Shown here: positions 16,687 through 25,200 of the stretch, one piece after another
How the letters are laid out: each line of letters begins with the position of its first letter
Numbering within the stretch: position 1 is the first letter of the stretch
Source of the DNA: Kordia periserrulae
GTDB lineage: Bacteria; Bacteroidota; Bacteroidia; Flavobacteriales; Flavobacteriaceae
DNA length: 64,000 nucleotides
Direction of reading: 5' to 3'
Assembly: GCF_003054265.1 (NCBI RefSeq)
Contig: NZ_QBKT01000003.1
Coordinates: forward strand, 434,001 to 498,000
The notes under the pieces: model-generated
The model's database searches: none
Seen by the model: only the letters and a program-made list of their open reading frames with translations
What the model was told of the DNA's origin: nothing
Made by a program: the position numbers and the translations under genes

Positions 16687-16724
16687 GTACCACAAACACA
16701 CAAAAACTATCAAAATCCAATATC

Positions 16725-18884
16725 ATGAAACACTTTTGTATCTTCTTACTATTGCTAATTTCCATTAGTAGCTTCGCACAAAAAACCGAAAGTCCGTACC
16801 TAGAAATCCTTACGCCAAATGCAGTAATTCCATTAAAATCTACCAAAGCGAACGTGAAAATTTCAGGAAACATCGCACATGTACATATTGCGCAAACTTA
16901 TCAAAACACAGGAAACACGCCAATTGAAGCAAAATACCTATTTCCATTATCCACACAAGCTGCGGTACACAAAATGCAAATGACGATAGGCAATCGTACC
17001 ATCAATGCACAAATCTTTGAAAAACAAGAAGCACAACGCGTGTATGACAAAGCGCTTAAAGCAGGAAAAAGAGCCGCAAAACTCGATCAACAGCGTCCAA
17101 ACGTATTTCAAATGAACGTGGGAAACATCTTGAAAAATGACCTCGTAACAATAGATATTTATTACACTGAAATGCTAGTGCCATTGGCTGGAAGCTACGA
17201 ATTTGTCTTTCCAGGTGTGGTCGGACCGCGTTATACAGGCGAAAATACTTCGGGAGAAACAAACTTCAATCAACCATATACAAAAAAAGGCATTGCAGAT
17301 ACATTTGACTACGATATCAATGTCCAAATCAATTCGGGAATTCCAATTGCAGATGTTTCTTCCAACACGCACGACATCAACGTACACTATCCAATAACAC
17401 GAAAAGCAGAAATTTCGTTGACAAGCAAAAATCAAAATCCTTCCAATCGCGATTTCATTTTACGCTACAGCATGCGTGGTCGTGAAATTCAATCAGGATT
17501 ATTACTATATGAAGAAAACGATGAACAATTCTTCGCCTACATGATGGAGCCGCCAAAAGCGTCTGTAAACATGCAAACTACCGCAAAAGAATACCTATTT
17601 GTAGTAGACGTTTCGGGTTCCATGAACGGATATCCGATGGAAGTTTCAAAAAAATTATTGCGCAATCTATTGGTAAATCTCCCAGAAACTGATCATTACA
17701 ACATTCTATTCTTTGCAGGCGGTTCTAGCACATTGTCCAATACACCGTTGCCATGTACTCCAGAAAACATCCAAAAAGGCGTCAACTTTTTAAGCAATAT
17801 TCGTGGTGGAGGTGGCACAAATTTGTTAAACGCACTCAAAAAAGCGTATGCGTTGCCGCGAATGGACGAAACTAGCGCACGCTCCATGATAGTGATTACA
17901 GACGGTTACGTGAGTGTAGAGCGTGAAGCTTTTGAAATGATTGAAACAAACTTGGGACAAGCCAATGTATTTACGTTTGGAATTGGTGCGGGCGTGAATA
18001 GATATTTGATAGAAGGCATGGCAAAGGTCAGCAATAGCGAGTCGTTCATTGCGACCGAAAAGAACGAAGCGGATGCTGTCGCAGAAAAATTTAGAAACTA
18101 TATCAAATCGCCTTTATTGACGCAAATTCGCATCAAAGCAGACGGTTTCAACGCGTATGACGTAACGCCAAGTAGCATTCCGGATGTGTTTGCATCGCGA
18201 CCGATTTTGGTTTTTGGAAAATACAAAGGAGACGCCAAAGGAAGGCTGACCATTACGGGACACACAGGAAATGGTGTTTTTCAAAAAGAATTCAACATTT
18301 CGGATGGTGTTTTGAGTAAAGACAACGAAGCTTTAAAATACTTGTGGGCGCGCAAAAAAATAGAACGCTTGGACGATTATAAAAGACGTTTTAGAGACAA
18401 CACCAAACAAGAAGTCATCAAGTTGGGATTGCAGTATAATTTGGTGACGCAATACACGTCGTTTGTAGCAGTTGATCATGAAGTTGTCAACAAAAACGGA
18501 AAGCAAATCACAGTAAAGCAACCGTTGCCAATGCCGAAAAACGTGAACAATAGTGCCGTTGGTGCAGCAGCTTCAGTAAAAGGGAAAACTTTTATAAAAC
18601 GAAAAAAGCGTGTTGCCATCGCGAAAGCAGATACTAAAAATCTTAATGAAAAAGCAACCGTTTGGTTTCGTGAAAACTATACAAAAATTATCAAAAAGTA
18701 TTTAAAAACCTATGACGGAATTCGCGTAGAAATAGCAAAAGACGGCACGATTGTAAAAGTAGAAATCCTCATCAACGGTAGTTGGATTTTGAATGAAGTA
18801 TTGTTAGAGCGCATCAACTTGTTAGACGTCAACGAAGCGTATCATTTTGGACAAAAAGTAACTATTACATTAAAAAACGCATAA
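16725..18884 (+). CDS. Secreted VIT/VWA-domain protein with a C-terminal 73-residue module
   Basis: A 719-residue exported protein (signal MKHFCIFLLLLISISSFAQ). Residues ~22-160 form a VIT domain (AHVHIAQTYQN, EAKYLFPLS, FEKQEAQRVYDKAL, NVFQMNVGNI). Residues ~285-460 form a VWA domain with an intact MIDAS motif DVSGS starting at Asp295 and ITDGYVSVE later. The protein resembles inter-alpha-trypsin-inhibitor heavy chains in domain order, with a likely role in protein-protein contacts at the envelope. The last 73 residues (647-719, from WFRENYTK to TLKNA) also occur at the end of the lipoprotein at 20042. The next gene starts one base after its stop, so they form an operon. Confidence 0.88.
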   Translation: MKHFCIFLLLLISISSFAQKTESPYLEILTPNAVIPLKSTKANVKISGNIAHVHIAQTYQNTGNTPIEAKYLFPLSTQAAVHKMQMTIGNRTINAQIFEKQEAQRVYDKALKAGKRAAKLDQQRPNVFQMNVGNILKNDLVTIDIYYTEMLVPLAGSYEFVFPGVVGPRYTGENTSGETNFNQPYTKKGIADTFDYDINVQINSGIPIADVSSNTHDINVHYPITRKAEISLTSKNQNPSNRDFILRYSMRGREIQSGLLLYEENDEQFFAYMMEPPKASVNMQTTAKEYLFVVDVSGSMNGYPMEVSKKLLRNLLVNLPETDHYNILFFAGGSSTLSNTPLPCTPENIQKGVNFLSNIRGGGGTNLLNALKKAYALPRMDETSARSMIVITDGYVSVEREAFEMIETNLGQANVFTFGIGAGVNRYLIEGMAKVSNSESFIATEKNEADAVAEKFRNYIKSPLLTQIRIKADGFNAYDVTPSSIPDVFASRPILVFGKYKGDAKGRLTITGHTGNGVFQKEFNISDGVLSKDNEALKYLWARKKIERLDDYKRRFRDNTKQEVIKLGLQYNLVTQYTSFVAVDHEVVNKNGKQITVKQPLPMPKNVNNSAVGAAASVKGKTFIKRKKRVAIAKADTKNLNEKATVWFRENYTKIIKKYLKTYDGIRVEIAKDGTIVKVEILINGSWILNEVLLERINLLDVNEAYHFGQKVTITLKNA

Positions 18885-18885
18885 G

Positions 18886-19896
18886 ATGAAGAAGCTATGT
18901 TTTATAGTGTGTTTTTGTGGTGCAGTTCTCGCTTTCGCGGGAACTGACACGACTTTACAAAACAGGAAAAAAGGACAACCGTTGGTGTTTATCGCAGGTT
19001 TTGACGAAGGCGATAATCGTTATTATACGAATGCGAAAAACTACTTTATCAATCAGCATTTTCAAGTGGTAGAAGCGGCGCAAAGTTTGGCTGAAATCTT
19101 AGTGTGGTTGCGGTTGCATTACGATGCGAATGTATATGGAGATATTCATATTGTAAGTCACAGCAATCCGTGGCGCGGCTTGTCGCTGAAAGTAACGAGT
19201 GAAAGTGACCGAATCACCAAAGCAACTTTAGAAGATGCTTTACAGCAGAACGAAATTGTGCCATTGGACAAAAAATTCTTGCGAAAAGATACAAAAATCG
19301 TCTTTCATTCCTGTGGTTTGGGAGCCAATAGAGCGCTATTGCAATGTTTGAAAAAAGCATTTACAAACGATAGAAACATTCCGTTATACGCTTCTGAATT
19401 TTTCAATGTTTTTGGAGGAAAGTATGCTGCGCATTATTTGGCAAAAACCTATTACGGATACTATCCAACGGCTCATTCGCCAGGTCCGAGAGCGTTGGCA
19501 ATGGAATTTCAAGCGAAGTATCCAAATGTGAAGGTAGCTTGGGAAACGGTGTTGAAAACCAGAACCGAACAATTGCCTGGCGATTTGTATACCTATCGTT
19601 TCAATATTCCTGTGGAGTGGGAATTTGAGTTTGAAGACAGCGCAGACATTCCCAATTTTCGCAATACACAAGAAATCATCGATTGGATTTCAGAAGATGA
19701 AAATTTGCTCAGTACCATTCAAGCATTCAATATTCCGATAGAAAAATTTAGATGGTTGACCAAAGTGCGTGGCAACACGTTATGCATCAAAGGGAAAACG
19801 ACGGTTTTATGTGTCATGCAACCGATTATGAAACAGGATGCCCAACATGAATATTCGCCTGTTATTGTAAACGGAATCAGCTACACGAAAGTGTGA
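18886..19896 (+). CDS. Exported protein with a His/Cys pair resembling clan CD hydrolases
   Basis: A 336-residue protein with a signal peptide (MKKLCFIVCFCGAVLAFAG). A strand-like segment YGDIHIVSHSN holds His92, and TKIVFHSCGLGAN holds Cys143. A hydrophobic strand ending in His and a second strand ending in Cys is the pattern of caspase, gingipain and CHAT-type cysteine peptidases (clan CD). I do not recognise the exact family; DUF4347-like proteins are another possibility. It follows the VIT/VWA gene by one base. A protease acting with or on that partner is an inference. Confidence 0.6.
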   Translation: MKKLCFIVCFCGAVLAFAGTDTTLQNRKKGQPLVFIAGFDEGDNRYYTNAKNYFINQHFQVVEAAQSLAEILVWLRLHYDANVYGDIHIVSHSNPWRGLSLKVTSESDRITKATLEDALQQNEIVPLDKKFLRKDTKIVFHSCGLGANRALLQCLKKAFTNDRNIPLYASEFFNVFGGKYAAHYLAKTYYGYYPTAHSPGPRALAMEFQAKYPNVKVAWETVLKTRTEQLPGDLYTYRFNIPVEWEFEFEDSADIPNFRNTQEIIDWISEDENLLSTIQAFNIPIEKFRWLTKVRGNTLCIKGKTTVLCVMQPIMKQDAQHEYSPVIVNGISYTKV

Positions 19897-19934
19897 AAAA
19901 CATTGAAAAACACAAACAATTTTACTATTACCAA

Positions 19935-20004
19935 ACGAATTCTAGATAGTTCCTAACGAATACTAAAGCTACCCAAATTATGAGCGTGTTTCGTTGGATA
20001 TTTG
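19935..20004 (+). promoter_or_regulatory. Shared 70-bp control region, copy 2
   Basis: Matches 16617-16686: ACGAATTCTAGATAG at 19935, ACGAATACTAAAG at 19956 (21 bp apart) and GGATATTTG ending at 20004. It ends 37 bp before the ATG at 20042. The middle part diverges while these blocks are kept, which argues for function rather than mere recent duplication. Confidence 0.65.
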
Positions 20005-20041
20005 AAGTATAAATCAAGTATAACAATTAAAACAAACAATT

Positions 20042-20617
20042 ATGAAACGTACAACATTCACCGTATTAGGATTAGCAGCAATTACATTTTTAGCTTGCAA
20101 CACAAAAACGAAAGAAAACAATGTAGAAGTCGTAAAAGAGCTTCAAAACACAGAAAAGGTAGCAGTACAAACAACAACACAATTTGAGGAAAAAGCGATG
20201 GAAGATTGCATTGCATACGCGAAGATTCAAGATGAAATCAAATTGATGGAAGCGGCAGAAGCGCAACGCAAAGCAGACAGTATTGCCAAAGCAGAATTGG
20301 AATTGAAAGAAGCCTTAGCAAAAGCGGAAGCAGCAAGAAAGAAAAGAGAATCTTCTCCAGCATACATTGCCCAAAAAGCAAAAGAAGCGGAATTATGGTT
20401 TAAAGCCAACTACGAAAGTGTCGTAAAAGCATACAACGCAAACTTTGAAGGATTGCAAGTAAAATTGACCACAGAAGGAACCATTTATGAAGTATTGGTT
20501 TATGAAAATGGCGAGTGGAAACAAGATCAAAACTTATTGGAACAATTAGAAAAAGTAGAAGTTACCAACGAATTCGCACCAGGAAAAGCCGTAGCCATCA
20601 CTGTAAAAAACGCGTAA
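20042..20617 (+). CDS. Coiled-coil lipoprotein sharing the C-terminal module of the VIT/VWA protein
   Basis: A 191-residue predicted lipoprotein (MKRTTFTVLGLAAITFLAC, Cys19). Residues ~45-115 are rich in Ala, Glu and Lys with heptad spacing (AEAQRKADSIAKAELELKEA) and are likely coiled coil. Residues 119-191 (WFKANYES to ITVKNA) align without gaps to residues 647-719 of the VIT/VWA protein, with about 26 of 73 identities counted by eye. It also shares that gene's control region, so the two products are probably made together and may meet through this domain. The function is unknown. Confidence 0.75.
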   Translation: MKRTTFTVLGLAAITFLACNTKTKENNVEVVKELQNTEKVAVQTTTQFEEKAMEDCIAYAKIQDEIKLMEAAEAQRKADSIAKAELELKEALAKAEAARKKRESSPAYIAQKAKEAELWFKANYESVVKAYNANFEGLQVKLTTEGTIYEVLVYENGEWKQDQNLLEQLEKVEVTNEFAPGKAVAITVKNA

Positions 20618-20651
20618 TATGAGTTGGAAATTCCACCAAAAAGAGCGTGAC

Positions 20652-20692
20652 AAAAACACCTTATCTAAACAAACGGATGAGGTGTTTTTTTA
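20652..20692 (+). terminator. Rho-independent terminator after the lipoprotein gene
   Basis: AAAAACACCTTATC and GATGAGGTGTTTTTTT form a stem over a TAAACAAACG loop, ending in a T run, 35 bp after the stop codon. Confidence 0.88.
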
Positions 20693-20896
20693 TTCACTTC
20701 GCTCAATTTAAAAATTCAATGCTTCGACAAGCTCAGCATTCTAGATAAACGAATTCACAAAAAACGAATAACGAAATTTAAAATGTAAAACCGTAAAATG
20801 TAAAAGTATCTTTAAACGACAATCGACAATACGAAGTTTATATGTTTATAAGTTGAGGAGTTTAAATTTTGAAATAACAGATAGCGTAAACAAGTT

Positions 20897-20952
20897 AATC
20901 AGCAATCAGCAATCAGCAACCAGCAACCAGCAACCAGCAACCAGCAACCAGC
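20897..20952. repeat. 7-bp tandem repeat (3 x AATCAGC, 5 x AACCAGC)
   Basis: Eight contiguous heptads differing by one T/C change that sorts cleanly into two blocks, as expected from slippage spreading a mutation. It sits directly before the left copy of the PUL-flanking repeat. The rest of the gap between 20693 and 20896 holds a dispersed element (CTTCGACAAGCTCAGCATTC) and AT-rich sequence without a credible gene. Confidence 0.9.
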
Positions 20953-21066
20953 AGGTGGTTAAAATTTTCATACCTGATTTTCAGTTATTTGCAAAATAAG
21001 GAGTCCGAAAAAGTGTCGATTTTTATACTTTTCGGTACTCTGAAACGGTACTCTTATGAAGCTTTT
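20951..21066 (+). repeat. PUL-flanking repeat, left copy (~115 bp)
   Basis: From GCAGGTGGTTAAAATTTT to CTCTTATGAAGC it matches 54155-54269 in the same orientation. It contains the inverted repeat GAGTCCGAAAAG (21001) / CTTTTCGGTACTC (21028) and a direct repeat CGGTACTC. It starts 30 bp beyond the FGE stop codon and thus marks the left edge of the PUL. Confidence 0.8.
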
Positions 21067-21095
21067 TATGAGCACTGTATTAAAAAAATGTTTGC

Positions 21096-22190
21096 CTATT
21101 TAGTTAGAAGCATAGCTGGCGTTGCAACCGTTCTAAAACCTAAATGGTCAGAGCCAGAATCTTTACTAGTAGACATGCGTGCAGAAATACGGAAACTGGC
21201 ACAATACGAATCATGACACAAATACGAACCACCTTTCATAATCATTTCTACTTGATACGGATTTTGCGGATTGTAATATTTCTCAGCACCTTTTGGATTT
21301 ATAACAGGTTTTGTAGTGTCTAAACTTTTATAATAATTCATATTATATACATCGGAAGTCCATTCCCACACATTTCCTAGCATATCATACACTCCAATGC
21401 TATTTGGTTCGAATGAACCTACAGGCGCTATATAGGTAAAGCCATCTAATGATAAGTTTTTAGTCGGAAATGTACCTTGCCAAGTATTCGCTTTTTGATT
21501 AAGTAATGCATTGTCATTTCCCCAAGTAAATATGGCATCTGTTTGCGTTCCTTGTGCTGCCGCTTCCCATTCGGCTTCGGTTGGTAAGCGTCTGTTTGCC
21601 CATTTGCAATAGGCTAATGCGTCTTCATACGCTACGTGTACCACAGGATAGTTATCTTTTCCTTCAATAGAACTTCCTTTGCCTTCGGGTTGCTTCCAAT
21701 TGGCACCCACTTTCCATGTCCACCATTGTGCATAGTTGTTCATATTGGCGACAGCATTTACCTCTTTATTAAAAATTAAGCTTCCAGGTTGTAGGATAGA
21801 ATCGTGTGGTTTTGGGGTGCCTTCGGGCAATTCTTTCTTCATCACTTCCCAATCAATAGGTCGTTCAGCAACGGTTATATAACCAGTTTCATCTACAAAT
21901 TTTTTGAACTCTTTATTCGTTACTTCGTGAATATCTATAAAAAAACCGTCTACCGTTACGCTATGTGCAGGCTTTTCTCTTGGCATAGCAAAAGGATCCG
22001 CATCTTTTGCTCCTTGCGTAAAAGTTTTTCCAGCAACCCAAACCATTCCTTCTGGCGCCTCCATATTGGTAGGTTTTTCTTTAAGAATAGAATTACTTTT
22101 ATCAGCATTAGTGTTGGAATTAGTTTTTTCTTTGCAACTAACACAAACTATACATAAAAAGAAAGCGATGGTTTGTAGGCTATATTTCAT
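21096..22190 (-). CDS. Exported formylglycine-generating enzyme (sulfatase-modifying factor)
   Basis: Converts the active-site Cys of S1 sulfatases to formylglycine. The 364-residue protein starts at ATG 22190 with a lipoprotein signal (MKYSLQTIAFFLCIVCVSCK). The FGE-sulfatase domain follows: EGMVWVAGKTFTQGA, HEVTNKEFKKFV, NYPVVHVAYEDALAYCKWA, RRLPTEAEWEAAA, GNVWEWTSD, and GGSYLCHDSYC with Cys325 and Cys330 as in catalytically active human SUMF1 (GGSYMCHRSYC), then LGFR. Many FGE-like proteins lack this pair, so this looks like a true enzyme. Its export puts it in the same compartment as the five lipoprotein or secreted sulfatases of the PUL. It is divergent from the sensor gene. An extended start at 22226 is unlikely. 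Confidence 0.88.
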   Translation of the reverse strand: MKYSLQTIAFFLCIVCVSCKEKTNSNTNADKSNSILKEKPTNMEAPEGMVWVAGKTFTQGAKDADPFAMPREKPAHSVTVDGFFIDIHEVTNKEFKKFVDETGYITVAERPIDWEVMKKELPEGTPKPHDSILQPGSLIFNKEVNAVANMNNYAQWWTWKVGANWKQPEGKGSSIEGKDNYPVVHVAYEDALAYCKWANRRLPTEAEWEAAAQGTQTDAIFTWGNDNALLNQKANTWQGTFPTKNLSLDGFTYIAPVGSFEPNSIGVYDMLGNVWEWTSDVYNMNYYKSLDTTKPVINPKGAEKYYNPQNPYQVEMIMKGGSYLCHDSYCASFRISARMSTSKDSGSDHLGFRTVATPAMLLTK

Positions 22191-22227
22191 ATTCTTGAAA
22201 ATATTGAAGGGATATTTAAAAAACAAT

Positions 22228-22247
22228 TATATTTAGCACCAAATATA
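22228..22247. promoter_or_regulatory. Back-to-back -7 boxes in the FGE/HTCS intergenic region
   Basis: On the minus strand TATATTTG (22247-22240) fits TAnnTTTG and lies 50 bp before the FGE start. On the plus strand TATATTTA (22228-22235) is a near match, 30 bp before the HTCS start. Both boxes fall in a 74-bp divergent gap. Confidence 0.45.
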
Positions 22248-22264
22248 CATATTCAACTCATAAA

Positions 22265-25200
22265 TTGAAGTTTTCTTATAACATATTCCTATACATCTGT
22301 GTACTTTTTGTGTGGAAATCATTCGCGCAAAACGAAATTACCTTTGCACAATTGGCAGGCGAAGATGAATATTCGCAAAGTATAGTATACGATATTAAAC
22401 AAGATAGTATAGGGAATATTTGGATCGCTTCTGAAGAAGGCATCGCCAAACACAACAGTAAAACATTCAAATTTTACAATACATATAACGGATTGCCAAC
22501 GTCGCTGAACAATAGAATTACAGAAATCTTTATCGACTCACAACAGCGAATTTGGGCAGGCTCTGAAAAAGGAATTTGTGTTTATGATGCCAATCAAGAT
22601 GTATTCAGTTTGATAGACAATCAAAAAAGCATCAATCCTTCTTTGGTAGAAGCTTTTTGTGAAGATTCCAACAAAACCGTTTGGATTGGAGGGTTTAATG
22701 GATTGTGGAAATACACGCCCAACAATAGCAACAGACAACTTGAACATGCATTAGAAGGTCATGCAATTCAAGCATTATTAGCATTAAATGAGGTTATCTT
22801 CATCGGAACAAGTAAAGGATTATTTTCTTTTGATAAAAAACTTGGAACTGCCACTAAAATTAAACTTAGCGACAACAATCAAGATATCAGCAGCATTGTT
22901 TTGTTGAAAGATCAGTTAATGGTCGGAACAAAAACGGGAACAATCTTTACAGTACATACAAAATCCTTCAATGTTGATTCGGTACAACTTTCCAAAAGCT
23001 TCAAAGGTCCGATTAATGATTTTATTCTCGATGACAAAGAAAACATATACATTGCAACAGATGGAAATGGTTTGTACTATGTAAATCAAAACTTTTCTAT
23101 TCTAAATCATTACACAGAAGACGCTGATAATCCTACCTCAATTTCTAGCAATGGAATTTACGACTTGGAATTTGGTAAACACGGTATTTTATGGATTGCT
23201 TCGTACGGTGGCGGCGTAAATTACTTTAACTCAAAACAACTTCCGTTTCAAAACATTACACACGAGTTAAATAAAAAGAATAGCTTATTAGTCAATTTTA
23301 CACGCGCCATAGCAAAAGATGCCAATGGAAAATTGTGGTTTGGAACTAAAAAAGGAACCAGTATTTATGACCAACAAAGCAAAACTTGGACACATATTGA
23401 AAAACTCTCTAAAAATAAAGAAGGCGTAAAAGATATTGTATTGGCGATAGAAGCAGATGGCGACTATATGTGGGTTGGCACCTACAATAATGGACTCTAC
23501 AAAGTACACAGCAACACACTGGAAAGCGAGCGTTTTTCTAAAATTGAAACCAATCCTGCCTTATTAAAAAAAGTATATACAATTTATAAAGACGCCAATA
23601 ACAATATTTGGATTGGTGGAATTGGTGGATACTTGGCAGTGCTTCGTAATAATGAACAAATTGACAATTATCCCATTAACAATGTAAAGTCAATTACGAC
23701 AGATAAAGAAGGCAATATTGTTGTTGCGGGTAGAAATGGTGTATATGTCATTAATGATGCTTTAAAAGAATTTAAACTAATAGAAGCATTAAAACCGAAT
23801 GAAAAAACCTTAGCATTTGCCACGGTCAATGCAGTACAATTTGCGGAAGATAACAAGTACATCGTAGCGACTAATGGAGAAGGCATATTATTTTACAATC
23901 CAAAAAATGATCAAATTCAAAAACTTACGGTAAGTTCAGGCATGCCTTCTGATATTGTACAAGGTATTCTAGTAATGAATGATAGTACATTTTGGGCAAG
24001 TACGACCAAAGGTTTGACGCAAATTAACATCTCTGAAAAAGATACCATCATCAATACTTTTGATAAAAAAGATGGTTTGGCAAGTACTGAGTTTAACTAT
24101 GGAAGTTTTGCAAAACTTACTGAAAACCTGTTCGCTTTTGGAGGCGTAGATGGCGTTGTACTGTTTAATCCAGCAAAAATAAAAGGAGAAAACTATCGTC
24201 CCACAGTGGTTTTGGACGAATTCAAACTGTTTAACAAAGCGGTAGTGCCAGGTTCAGCAATTCTTGAAAAGCATATCAATGTTACGGATAAAATCACGTT
24301 AAAAAGTCATGAGAACTCAATAGAAATTGGCTTTACAGGAATTTCACATGGAATGTCGTCCAAACTCAAATATTCATGGAAGTTGGAAGGTTTTGACGAA
24401 GAATGGTCTACGCCAAGTGCTACAGATTTTGCAACTTACACCAATTTGAATGCTGGAAATTATACCTTTCGCGTAAAAGCTTCTGGAAAATATGGTGATT
24501 TTGGTCAAGAACGCACCTTACAAATTCACATTCGTACGGCTTGGTGGGCAAGCAATTTGGCGATTCTGCTCTACATTATGTTAGGAATTGCCATTGCATA
24601 CACCATTTATCATTACATCTCCATACTCGTAAAAAAGCGCAATGCCGACCAGCAAATCAACTTCTTAAATAATATTACACACGAAATTAAAACACCGTTA
24701 ACGATTTTAATTTCTTCGTTGGATAATGTTACGGATGAATCTACCACGCAAGAAGCCTCTAAAAATCAAATAAAGACTACCGTAAAACGCATCAATTCGT
24801 TGTTTGAGCAAATGCTGAATTTCCACAAAGTCACTTCGCAAGAGTCACTGTTACAAGACATTCAAAAAATTGAACTCCGCAAACACATTACACAAATTAT
24901 CAATGATTTTAAACCATTATTAACGGAACGCAATCTTGAAATTACGGTTGATACAGAAAAATTAGTACATGATAATTTCTTTTTTGATACAGATGCTTTC
25001 GAAAAAATAGTCCTCAATCTATTGTCCAATGCCATTAAATATTCACACGATAATGGTCAAATTAAAATAGTACTTGCGCATACTAACAATCAACACTTAA
25101 AAATAGACGTTATTGACAACGGAATTGGAATTCCGAAAGATCAACAAAAATATATACTCAATCGATATTATCGTGCGCGAAATGTCATCAACAGTCAACG

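Noticed and set aside
20989-21216. 75-codon plus-strand ORF over the left flank repeat and the FGE 3' end
   Set aside because: Half lies in the non-coding repeat and half is antisense to the conserved FGE C-terminus.
21096-22190. FGE-domain protein as a non-catalytic gliding-type (GldK/GldJ-like) lipoprotein
   Set aside because: Those lack the GGSYxCHxSYC cysteine pair; here both cysteines are present and sulfatases are adjacent.
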